A DNA stretch of 64,000 bases, taken from contig JASANE010012389.1 of the NCBI GenBank assembly GCA_030248225.1, forward strand, positions 1 to 64,000, in the 5' to 3' direction. Origin of the DNA: Trileptium ribeirensis (Eukaryota; Nematoda; Enoplea; Enoplida; Thoracostomopsidae). The stretch's first letter is position 1; each line of letters opens with the position of its first letter. The position numbers and the translations under genes are program-made. Under the pieces are notes generated by a model. The model saw nothing but the letters and a program-made list of their open reading frames with translations, was not told the DNA's origin and ran no database searches. Of this stretch, positions 1-9,539 are shown piece by piece.

Positions 1-33
1 ATACATCGTTGTGTAACTCAGTTGCACATATTT

Positions 34-277
34 GAGAGCACGTCGGTGCTTCTGTTCCTTTAGCTTGAGAGCGCATTAGGTGCTACAGGGTTGAGTACTT
101 TTGAGAGCACATAGATGCTTCTGTTCGATACGGTTGAGAAGCACATTGGTGCTCCAGAGCAAGCTTGTGAGAGCACGTTGGTGCTTCAGTTGAGCGCTTA
201 TTAGGTGCTCCACTTCTGAACCTAGCCTCTGTGGAACTCAGTCTGCATGTGTTGTTGCGAGAGCACGCTGGTGCTCC
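34..277. repeat. Array of seven short hairpin units, period about 33-36 bp
   Basis: Seven units begin at 34, 67, 103, 136, 169, 192 and 259. Each has the form GAGAGCAC, a 3-nt variable core, then GGTGCTTC or GGTGCTCC, so each can fold into a small stem-loop. Spacing is mostly 33-36 bp; the 67-bp gap before the last unit equals about two periods. The sequence just before the first and last units is also related (TGTAACTCAGTTGCACAT against TGGAACTCAGTCTGCATG). That shows the array includes flanking sequence and is not only a hairpin motif. A related four-unit array lies at 54775-54904. No coding frame is supported here. Confidence 0.75.
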
Positions 278-1012
278 AATATTACGTATCGGGTATTCAA
301 TCTAAGGCTAGGATTGGGATATCTAACGTACCCCTCTTCTTAACTAAAACAATACTAATATACGTATACGGTTTGCGAGCGAAAATTTACCTGTGCTTGT
401 GGTATTTAGTGCTTGTGTGTCGCATATAATATATATTATAATTCTAAGGATAGCATCAATCTACGATCCTCTTCTTATCTCAATCAATTTATATATACTT
501 ATATATTTATTCTGCTTGTAGTGTGTTGTCGTTGTGTATTGGTAACGTAGTAACGAGCGTTATCTTAAGTTCGGAGTGCTACTTCCCCGGTTAATTAAAT
601 CTATTCCCACACTACCGATTGGGATTACATTGGCTTTATAGTACATTCCTTTGCCTTTCCTTCTTCAAACATACACGCCTTAGTTAACAAGAAAGAAATA
701 ACCCTAACATCGTTACATATGTATGTATTTATGTATCATTCTAAATTGTATTTGGTCTTCAATGCCCAATCGCTGATGTGATGGTCATTCATCAGCTGTA
801 TTTTGTTTTATGTGCCTGTGACAGTCGCCATATGTTATATTTATTGTATAAGGAATATAACTTCATATATAATTAATAGAACTTTTTAAATTTAGCATTC
901 ACCAACGTGGAAGTTGGTAAATATGTCGAGGTCGAACAATAGAACATCAAATACCTTTATAAATACAGACAGATCAGGATTGTCCAATAAAGCATATAGG
1001 TATTTGAAACAT
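278..1012. other. Non-coding stretch left of the reverse transcriptase remnant
   Basis: This is AT-rich sequence without a convincing reading frame. About 900-1012 probably still belongs to the decayed minus-strand retroelement, because the reverse transcriptase frame runs down to it. I found no RNase H or integrase remnant and no LTR end here. Confidence 0.4.
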
Positions 1013-1948
1013 TTATATTGACAGCGCATTGCTTATAGTAGAAATGACTGGACGGTGTGTTGTGTTTTCATAGCGCAGCAGGCTATAGTAACTTACGGGC
1101 GGAAGCTTTAATTTAGCGTGCCTAAATTGGTCAAGTACGTTCGTAAGGTCTACCAAGTGATGCTCAAACGTTGGTGAGAATACTAATATGCCGTCTAGGT
1201 ATATGAGACAGTTTTTTACTCTAATCCGTTGAGTACTTTGGATATGCATCTTTGAATAGCTCCTGGTGAGGAATTAAGTCCAAAATGCAAAACATACTCA
1301 TACTCTCTATGTACAGTCAGAAACGAAGTTTTGTCTTTCGTCTCAGGGTTTAATTCCAATTGCCAAAATCACTTATCCAAGTCCAAGCTTGACATAAGTT
1401 TGGTATTCTTAGCAACTTAAAACATTGTCAATACGTGGAAAGGGGTATGCATTCTGTTCGGCAATCATGTTTACTTTTCTAAAGAACAAACAGAGTGGTA
1501 GGGTTCCATCATGTTTGGCTTCCTTAAGATGTTCGCGTAATCCATGCACTAGGCGGTATGGTGCTACATTGGTTTTGCGACTCCAGTTTCTATTCTATGT
1601 CTGTACGTTTTACATCGCCCAATGTCAATTCACACTGAATACGTCAGTATTTTTAGCAAGCATGGTTTTAAGCCACTTAAGCTCGTGTACAGTCAATATT
1701 GTCTTACTAAAGTCTATCTTACTCAATGCATGTTGAGCTTAATCATGATAGCCAATGGCTCCTTTATTCTCAACCAAGCGTCGTTTCAGATTGACATGTC
1801 GCCTATTAATATTATTTACTTGTGTCGCGTCTGCACTTTCACGATAACGTAACAGTTGCTGGTTAGTATCATAAAAATATTGGATAGTGTCCTCATTGAT
1901 TTCTTCGGGATGTCCTAGGAATTGTTCAGCTTCTATAGTGATGGACAT
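1013..1948 (-). pseudogene. Ty3/Gypsy-type reverse transcriptase remnant
   Basis: Read on the minus strand, a linker (about 1948-1740) leads into an RT-like segment. Recognisable blocks are the region before the palm (about 1736-1640), a PFPRID block near 1450, an SSLDLDK block at about 1398-1378 followed by FWQLELNPETKDKTSF, an HFGLNSSPGA block, and YLDG at about 1200-1188. The order and spacing match Metaviridae reverse transcriptase. Copies DNA from an RNA template in an active element. This copy is dead: there are several in-frame stops (one inside the SSLDLDK-FWQL block), at least one frame change, and the second catalytic aspartate of the YxDD box reads glycine. No RNase H or integrase follows. 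The retropepsin remnant lies directly upstream on the same strand. Confidence 0.82.
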
Positions 1949-2133
1949 GTTACTAAAGTTAATGACTGCAGTTAGAACATGGTTGACTACTTATTACTGA
2001 AGCATGTGCAAAAGCGAAGTTGGCAATGTTTAATGATGGAATGAACAAAGCCGTTCCTAAGTACGTTCACGGATTCCATTTATAAAAGTTTCGGTATTCA
2101 GAGGTATAGTGGTGTATTTGCGCCAAGCAACTG

Positions 2134-2475
2134 CTATGGCTTGTCGCATTCAATATAAGCAAAACGAACAGAAGAATATTTATATTCTGCCGAGACACAT
2201 ACACACTGATGTAAGAAGTCTATATTAAATGCAACCATGCGTGTTATGTAATCTTTCCCTATGATGTCCTGATAAAGTACGGTTTGAGTGTAATAACAAC
2301 GCATTTCCACTCTAACAGATCCTATTGCGAATTGGGCACGCACTAATCTTGTTGTACATTAGAACCAGATACTACTTGTGTTTTCCTGCAAGTTGTAACT
2401 GCCAGTCATAAGTTTATACCAGAGTTTGTTCCGTTGTTGACTAAAATAACAACTGATTGTCCCATGACATGTGCA
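2134..2475 (-). pseudogene. Retropepsin-like aspartic protease remnant
   Basis: On the minus strand, about 2460-2420 encodes a hydrophobic strand followed by VNNGTNSG, which sits where retropepsins have the D-T/S-G active site. After a frame change, 2343-2134 reads IGSVRVEMRCYYTQ and then IIGKDYI, the C-terminal IIGxDxL-like motif of retroviral proteases. The catalytic aspartate is replaced by asparagine and the frame is broken, so it cannot be active. It directly precedes the RT remnant, the normal PR-RT order. The segment starting near 2475 is in the same frame as the membrane-anchored reading frame that stops at 2511. Confidence 0.62.
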
Positions 2476-2782
2476 TTTATGAGAAGCGTGAATGATAACT
2501 ATTTATGGTGTTAATTGTATGTTAATTTATGTTTCGTAATTGCTTTCCGTCTCATCTTTCTAGCGTTATTTCTAAAGGCAAATAATTCCGTGGTCGGTAT
2601 AAGCACTAAGTCATCATCAGATCCGTCCAAATCGGGACTTAGTCTTAGTGGTCTGCGCAATCCTCGCACATACCTTAAAGCTTCCCGTGTATCTACTGTT
2701 AATGCAGTTGGTACTACGTTAATGTCTAGTGTGTGTGGAGGCGGAGTCTGATTTGGAGGTGGATTAAAGGTTTCGTCTCGTT

Positions 2783-3156
2783 CATATTGTCTAAGCCAAC
2801 GTCGTCGTCGCCATCTTAGGAATGCAAGATACCAACTATAGTAAGGTTTCTTTAAATAAACAAAAAGTGTGATTGCAACAATCTCTGCTAATATTACGAT
2901 AATCCATAGATAAGGCACTTGGATATAAGTGTAATTAAAAACCTTGTGTAGTTGGCCTGAAGATATGTGCATATTGTCTAAGCCAACGTCGTCGTCGCCA
3001 TCTTAGGAATGCAAGATACCAACTATAGTAAGGTTTCTTTAAATAAACAAAAAGTGTGATTGCAACAATCTCTGCTAATATTACGATAATCCAGAGATAA
3101 GGCACTTGGATATAAGTGTAATTAAAAACCTTGTGTGGTTGGCCTGGAGATATGTG
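2783..3156. repeat. 187-bp tandem duplication across the membrane-anchor coding region
   Basis: 2783-2969 and 2970-3156 are near-identical head-to-tail copies. They differ at only a few positions, for example ccatagataa against ccagagataa. The unit spans the arginine-rich patch, the membrane anchor and the segment before it. Because 187 is not a multiple of three, the duplication itself breaks the glycoprotein frame, so two overlapping frames both appear to encode the same anchor. Near-identity implies it is younger than most other damage in this element. Confidence 0.95.
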
Positions 3157-3715
3157 CTTTACCTGTTGTTTCATGACCTTAGCTTGATCTAGAAAACCCC
3201 AAGTTAATGGACTTATAGGAATTTAGTGTGAATGTGTCCAGTGATAGATTAGGCCCGATTTTAACAGCAAACTCCGTTACATATAGAGTGCTAGTTAGAT
3301 TATGAATCCGATTACTAACTATGTGTAGCTACCGTGTGGATACCACACGACACCGTTGTATGGGACAATTAAGGTTTGTTCTTTAACGAAATGTGTGACA
3401 GGCTTTTACTGTGATCGGACAACCTTTTCCGGTGTGCGTACCAATGCTCCTTGTATTGTGGAATAGGCATTCGTCTGATTGGTTAATGGACCAATCAGGG
3501 CATGTTTCCGACATATATCTTGGTCAAGAATAGATGTATCCTCACATATAACAGCACTGTATGACGTTCGAAGATGGCAATACCAGGACATTGTGAGCAG
3601 TCATTAAAATTAATTTCTATGTATGTGGTGTTATGAGAGTTGGCAGCATAAGTGGGTAAAGGCAATATCATGTGAGTGTCTTTAGTTGGTATTTAGTTGG
3701 TCATCCTACGTTGAA

Positions 3716-3860
3716 GATCCTGAAGTATGGTCGAACTCTTCTTCTTCACGACGTAACGATATTTGAAGTATGTAGCCGAAACGAAAGGAACGGAAATCAA
3801 ATTTGTACAGGACAGAGTCTCCTGAATTGATAGACTAAAGTGGGTTCTCAAAAAACCATC
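3716..3860. repeat. Left copy of ~148-bp direct repeat flanking the LTR retrotransposon
   Basis: Begins with TCCTGAAGTATGGTCGAACT and ends just before the left LTR. It is homologous in the same orientation to 12869-13016. It encodes, on the minus strand, part of the glycoprotein ectodomain (shared YQFRR and FDHTSG). A single extra base (caaatttgattt against caaattgattt) puts the two copies in different frames. Confidence 0.9.
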
Positions 3861-3864
3861 AAGT

Positions 3865-4750
3865 TGTAACGATATGTTCCCTTGGGAACAACTTCACTTC
3901 ACATGAGCAAGTTTGTTTTAATAAAATACTACCGTGGGAACTTATTGTTGAGTTATCTTTGCTGTTGTTTATTTTTGTATTACGTTATCAATTTGATTTG
4001 TACGTTTGTGTTGTTTACGTGAGAAAAAACATTCGAGCAACTTATGCTGTGCTGTACTGATGTATTAAGAAGTTACGGACCCCATCCCCTCGGTCATTTC
4101 TGGTAATAAGAATCTTTTAGATTCTTGAAGTTATAACTTTCGGAGTCTGTAAAACAATATAAAATTTTAAAATTTGTGTGCCAGGGCTATAGTTTAGGTA
4201 CCTATCGGATTTGAGTGTAAGTTTTGGGTGCCTTAGCTATTACGCCTACATTAGCTGATACGTAATTGTATTTCTTTCCTAATTTTCCGAAATTAGCTAG
4301 GGATTTCGAGAATTTCATAAAAAGGGTTTCTCTAAGGCAAAAATTAAAACTTATGTAGAGAGCGAATTTTACAATATTAAGAATTCGTAACCCTGTTAGC
4401 AGCAATTATATTAAAGTCTAACGGGTTAGAGAGATTTCAGAACTAGGTTTATTTTGAGTTCCAGGAAATCGGGCTTAGATAGTTTATTTAAGCGGTTGCG
4501 CAGCTAGATCGGGTCCTCAGTCGGCCTCAGAATCTGCGCAATCAAGGTGAGTGCGGTTCAGCCGTTTATGTGTTTATTGTGTGTAAAGTTTGTAATGTGT
4601 TGCAGTGTGGAAATAAACTGCATTATAAGTGCTACATATAAGGGCCTTAGGATTAAGCTCATAAAATAATATATCCCTTGGTGCTCGCATTGTCATAGTT
4701 TGTGTGTACTCTACGGCTGAATAAACTCCCCTAGGACCACGTAGGCCACA
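3865..4750 (+). repeat. Left LTR of the 9-kb retrotransposon
   Basis: Starts TGTAACGATATG and ends GTAGGCCACA. It contains a TATA-like TTTATTTAAG near 4480 and AATAAA at 4612-4617, in the order expected for U3-R-U5. It is homologous along its whole length to 11937-12854 with scattered substitutions and small indels. Confidence 0.92.
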
Positions 4751-4927
4751 TCTTGGTGCCGCAAGCCTGGACTGTCGAACTAGGTGGAACTACGAACAAA
4801 GGTAAACTTCAGTTGGTTATATTGTCTCTGATTGGAATTAATATTGGTGAATTATACTTAAAAAACTTGAGGGAATCCCAAAGTGTTTCAATTTTTTCAT
4901 GCGATTGGATCAATACTGGAAAACACA

Positions 4928-5948
4928 ATGAATTTTGATTCAAATGGGATTGGAGGGACAGGCGAAAGACAACCTAATATTTTTGAAGCTGAGGATATCC
5001 CTCTTTATTATGGAAACTTCGAAGATGATTTTGAGGAATGGATAGGAATTTTCGAACGCATTTCTTTTGCAAACTAGTGTTCTAAGGATGAGATGGCTCG
5101 TATTTTATCTGCGTTTTTGCGCAGCGATGCTGCTTGGAAATGGGAAAATATGTCAAGTGAAATTAAAGAAAAATTTTGATCTTTTGAAAACTAATGTATC
5201 TGAAACTTTGGTACCCAAGTATATCACATATAATTATGGTGCACAATTGAAGGTGAGATGGCATGGTATCAGCGAGTCAGGAGATATCTATGCAAATGCT
5301 ATTGAACGTCTAGTAAGAAAAGCCTATCCTATATTATCGAGTGAGAATAGAGATACTGTTGCCTTAGAAAATTTTATGTGAGGGTTAAACAAAACAATTC
5401 AGCGATTTGTGCTAACTGCCACGCCCGGGTCATTTCAAGCGGCTGCTGCTGCGGCGCGTGAGCATGAGTGTATTAAAAAATCTATACCTTCGTCTGAGGC
5501 ATAAAATTTGGATCAACACTTAAGGTTAACCGGCAGTGAATTACACACTAGTGGCAATGAGAAACATAACTCTTTTGAATCGAATGAACATATTGAATGT
5601 AACGACACATATGTGAGTAATTTCGAAATTCCTAGGACCGTTGCTTGCAAGAAAAATTTAAGACAGGTAGCTATAGTAAACAAGTCATGGACTACTAGTA
5701 ATCTTTCTACATGTAATAAAGTGTCGAATATAAACCAAAATACGAAAACCCGAAAGCGTGTTCAGACAGTTTTCAAGTGCAACAGTCGGGACATGGAATG
5801 GAGCATACAGCCCGATATGCAAACTGGGTTTATATCAAAAAGTGTTCGAGGAAAATTAGTGGACAAGCATACAGTGCGTTCACTCAGGCCAAAGCGATGT
5901 CAAGCTCGCGCTGTTTTGATCAAGAACAATCCGTGGTGTCAAAAGTAG
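4928..5948 (+). pseudogene. Gag-like remnant of the 9-kb retrotransposon
   Basis: An ATG at 4928 opens a frame with an acidic N-terminus and a core reading YYGNFEDDFEEWIGIFERIS, then SKDEMARILSAFLRSDAAWKWE and later LVRKAYPILSSENRDTVALENF. This pattern resembles the retrotransposon Gag (capsid) domain of Ty3/Gypsy elements. Stops occur at about 5075 and 5158, followed by a frame change, and another stop near 5379 precedes an alanine-rich capsid-tail segment (about 5430-5480). A basic region follows to about 5948. I see no intact zinc knuckle. Position directly after the primer-binding site supports Gag, and the breaks show a dead copy. Confidence 0.6.
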
Positions 5949-6372
5949 TAACTTATGCTGGAACTCATATAAAATCAGTGAATAATGTTAAAAAAGGAAA
6001 GTGCTTGCGAAAATTTCTATTAAAACAGCGAGTTGATATACGATGTGCCTATTAATTTTCAACTGGAACAGCGAGTTGTTGTAGTAAAAAACTCGAGAGT
6101 TGCGTGTATAGATACGCAAACAAAGGGCTTAAAGGGAGTAAAAAGCTGACCTCAACTTCACTAGAATTACAAATATTCGGAAATTGTGTAAAATTAGTGT
6201 ATTATTACTGTGCTTTGCATTGAAGACATTATCATTGTCGTTATGTCTACTACAATATATGTGCAAACAACTATGATTATGTTGGTATACGATGCTTTTG
6301 TGTGTATGTGTGTTCTCCAGGTGCTTTGGAAGTATGTAAAGCAGCACGATTCCTAATTTACCTGATGGTCAG

Positions 6373-6786
6373 ATGTGTGATGTTGTGTTTCTTCAAGTAC
6401 AGCAACCCGCAATTCAGGAACCCACAAGTACGAGCAAAAATAATATGAACTTGAACCTATTTTGCTTATTGGTCGAAAAGAAATTTATAGCTAAATATGG
6501 AATACGTAACACAATTCGGGACTCAGGCAAGTTGATATGTAGTATACCATTAAGGCCCAAATTTTATCGCAAAATTTTAGCGCTGTGCGTGAAGGGTCAC
6601 CGCATTTATGCAATCAATGTTGTAAAACTGGCAACAGAAAAAAATTTAAATTCTGCGCAAAGCCATACTGGTTTTGAAACTATATGTTTTTCAGAAAAGG
6701 CAGAACTACAATTATTAAATGTCCAGAGGAAAATTGAAGCCAACATAGTCAGTTTTCTGAGTCCTTTTTTGGGCCATATAACGTAG
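6373..6786 (+). pseudogene. Unidentified reading frame inside the retrotransposon
   Basis: An open stretch of 137 codons in the internal region of the element. An alternative frame of the same DNA is relatively cysteine-rich around 6600-6680, so it may be a frameshifted zinc-binding segment. I cannot match it to protease, RT, RNase H or integrase. Its position after the gag-like region would suit accessory or pol sequence, but that is inference from position only. Confidence 0.2.
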
Positions 6787-6789
6787 TCA

Positions 6790-8720
6790 TTTATTCCAAG
6801 AACTTTTTATTGGTGCAAAAAATATGCTATAATTTTAATGACAGAACAGCATTCATTAGATTCGCGAGAATATTGAAATGTTTTTATAGGAACGAATTAT
6901 GTCCAAGGATTCATGCACCAAAATCCTCACACCATTTTGTCGAAATTGTGAGATTTGAAAAGCGATAGCAATCGAAACTTGAGGTTAATTTAAAACAAAC
7001 TCCGTGCATGTTAGATTGTTTAGTTCACAAACGTTTCAGATCGTTTGGCATTAACTAAAAAATTCTTTAATTACTATCTAAGTTCAACTTAGAAATTTAA
7101 GGGCATCGATATTTTAAGGGAACGAGTTAACTCAATATGAGAATAAATTTTGTCAGTCATACCTAATTGCCCCATGTGTTTACATATCTAGAACTAGTGA
7201 ACAAGTTCCGGGGTGTACATCTTCTGAGTACAGTAATTTAATGATTTACAGTTCCGGAATTGGTGCAAATTACAAATTAAATTAAATATCATTTGGAATT
7301 CTTTTTAAATTAGTATACGAACGAATAATTATTGTTAAGTTTAAGTATTCGCTTTATGCCCTAACCTAGGCTTATCAGTGGTATGATTGGAAAAAATTAA
7401 CGGTCGGACATCAAGGTATAATACGCGGTTTTGACATTGCATGAGTACGGTGTGGTGATATGTGTTACTATATGTGATACCATCCGTTCACTAGACTCTA
7501 AGACCAAACTTTGTTGCGTAAAATGCAATTGTTCTAAATGCACTTAAAAATCCGGTTTAACTTTCGTGTCGTTCCCTAGTGAAAAAGAGTTCATAAGTAC
7601 TGGAAATGAACTTTCAAAGTAAGCATGATAAATGTGTTCCTATTTGTTTATGGAGAAGCGATGCTTTCAGTTTATGTTTCCAGGTTTTTAGAGGGTCAAA
7701 AAAGTTGTGTTTATGGTCTCTAGTCTCATTTGACAACAATATTCTGTTGGCGCATTATACATGACAAGGATCAAGAACAACTACGTAGTGGAGTTTGAAC
7801 AAATAGGAACATTGGAATAAGCTCAACCCAGGTAAGTAATAAACTTGTTGACGTATATAAAAACAGTTTTGAGAAGTTGGGGCTCGTGTCATATGTGAAT
7901 ATAGGTGGAACCTCATTAGGTGGTAATGTTACGAACAAAATTAAACGGAAACTTTTTTCAAACTCAAAATATAACAGAACTTTGACTGACTTTAGGGGGT
8001 TTTAAAACCGGTATACAGGAAAAACACGGAGCGATGTATTTTCAAATTTTTTTGTTTTACATCAACGCCAACCTGAGGAATTTTATGTAATTCGCTGCTT
8101 TTTAAAAAAATAGGGCACCAATTATTATAGTCATATAATTACTTATGCGGAGGATAACTTAGCAAAAAATCTTTGAAAAATCCGGGATCTCTTTATACTT
8201 GGTAAAAAATATGTGCGTAATTAAGAATTGCTGAAATTTTGAAAATAAATGTTCCACAAATATGAAAAATTATTTTTAAACCTAGAGGAAGGAGCTAATC
8301 CACACATCCAATATTAAAATTTAGTTTCAAGTTGATAAATTGTATGAGTTTTGTTTCATTAAAAAACTTTAGTGTTTCACAATGGGATATATGCACTAGT
8401 CCTTATTGGTATAAACATAAAGGGGCTTTCTCAGTTTTAACTCAAGTTGCTCACGGAAAACCTTTCATGTGCCCTGTTCTAGCTAGGTGACGAAAAACAG
8501 CCGTGTACCTAAGGTCACACAACAGTGAGGATGCAGTGTCGACGGCATCACTGGTAGGCAGTTTCAACCAAGGCTGGGTGTGAGCAACGGGGTCGGCTGA
8601 GCATTCTTAAATTGGATTTGTGCTCGCGCGTGTTGGACCACTCACTCAAAAATAAAACTCACGCACGAAGCTCTGCTAACGTGTCCATTAAATATGTGTT
8701 CTTTAGTACATAAATATCGT
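6790..8720. other. Internal retrotransposon sequence without recognisable coding
   Basis: AT-rich sequence with no frame I recognise and no RT or integrase motif on either strand. It lies between the LTRs, so it is most simply decayed pol or non-coding internal sequence. Confidence 0.4.
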
Positions 8721-8725
8721 TTGTC

Positions 8726-8906
8726 TTCGGCTAGGCTCTGGTTTAGTGGCCGTCTAGCCGCGTGTATGTAATGCATCTTGTGCTCAGGGGTAATAAATAA
8801 ATCTTGGGTCGGTTCTCAAACCCTCGCCTATTTATTTTAAATACGTGTACTTTATAAACAATTTGCTTGCGAACTGGGCTCCGGTTTAGTGGCCATCCAG
8901 CTCGAC
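8726..8906. repeat. Two related hairpin units in the retrotransposon interior
   Basis: Near 8730-8761 and 8875-8906 the same motif recurs (GGCTCTGGTTTAGTGGCC and GGCTCCGGTTTAGTGGCC), each flanked by short complementary arms (GGCTAG with CTAGCC; GGGCT with AGCTC). They are about 147 bp apart and lie just upstream of the five-unit hairpin array at 9196-9460. Confidence 0.55.
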
Positions 8907-9195
8907 TTTGCTTGGGTATTTGTGTTTTCTCAGAGGAGTAATCCCGTGTAAAATTGGTCAAAAAAGGTTTTTCTCGCGTGAACCCTAAATACGTCGTTTT
9001 ATACATCACGTTGTTGCGTGCATTTTAGTGTTGTGCCTTTGCACTGTCGTGTGAAATGTTCTATCTCATTTTAAACTCAACTCATGGAAGTTGCAGTATT
9101 TAAACCTTTTCCTAGAATAGAAACCAAACGACCTAGATTATTTGGAGATCCGACGGGTTTTAATCGCCAGGCCTAGTTTCTGAAGGTTACCCTAG

Positions 9196-9460
9196 TGACC
9201 CACAAGGAGAATTTATGTCCCTGTTGGCCAACCGTTGTCCTCACCGATGTGCAGTTTTTTAAACCTAACGACACACGAGGGAGATTAAGCCTCGTGTGCG
9301 CCGCTAAATTATATAGAAATTTGACACACAGTGGGTGTAATGTCCCTGTGTGCCGTTTACATATATATATGGTGACACACAGAGGGTGCAATGTCCCTGT
9401 GTGCCACGGCATGAATTTTAAACTGAGACCGCAGGGGATTTTATGTCCCTACGAGATCTC
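9196..9460. repeat. Array of five stem-loop units inside the retrotransposon
   Basis: Units start at about 9196, 9270, 9323, 9374 and 9425. Unit 2 has a perfect 9-bp stem CACACGAGG/CCTCGTGTG around a 9-nt loop. Units 3 and 4 have stems CACACAG-GGG/CCCTGTGTG with the shared loop TGTAATGT or TGCAATGT. Units 1 and 5 share the TTATGTCCCT side but pair less well. Stem bases co-vary between units 2 and 3/4 (CGAGG/CCTCG against CAG.GGG/CCC.TG), which suggests the fold rather than the primary sequence is what is shared. Confidence 0.7.
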
Positions 9461-9539
9461 GGTTGTTCGCCCTAGTGTTACAGATAAAATAGTTAGCATT
9501 GCTAATAAACAAAAAACTTGTTTAGACTAGTTGTTGCTT

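Larger units (their letters stand above)
2511..3864 (-). pseudogene. Envelope-like glycoprotein remnant, C-terminal half
   Basis: Minus-strand remnants of a type I membrane glycoprotein. The clearest part is a membrane anchor at about 2920-2860 (VPYLWIIVILAEIVAITLF). It is followed by an arginine-rich juxtamembrane patch (RWRRRRW) and a cytoplasmic tail of about 80 residues with a proline-rich stretch (FNPPPNQTPPPH) and an acidic patch. Before the anchor are ectodomain fragments with possible N-glycosylation sites (NQT near 3475, NYT just before the anchor). A 187-bp tandem duplication (2783-3156) shifts the frame, and further stops break it. The matching N-terminal half lies at 12869-13540, beyond an inserted LTR retrotransposon. 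Envelope-type assignment rests on topology plus the fusion-peptide-like segment in that half. I cannot name the glycoprotein class with certainty. Confidence 0.55.

Noticed and set aside
34..277. CRISPR-like regular spacing of short palindromic repeats
   Set aside because: The genome is eukaryotic, the intervening sequences are related to each other, and no cas genes are present.
1425..1852. Plus-strand open frames over the RT remnant
   Set aside because: They are shadows of the minus-strand reverse transcriptase, which has the recognisable motifs.
4754..4772. Assignment of a specific primer tRNA
   Set aside because: The TGG start and position fit a primer-binding site, but I could not match the rest to a known tRNA 3' end with confidence.
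5760..5850. Zinc knuckle in the gag-like remnant
   Set aside because: A GHGMEHTARY stretch resembles the knuckle core, but no cysteine ligand is in place and the spacing is off by one.
6373..6786. Possible PHD/RING-like zinc finger in the retrotransposon interior
   Set aside because: It requires an unproven frameshift and lacks a complete set of ligands.
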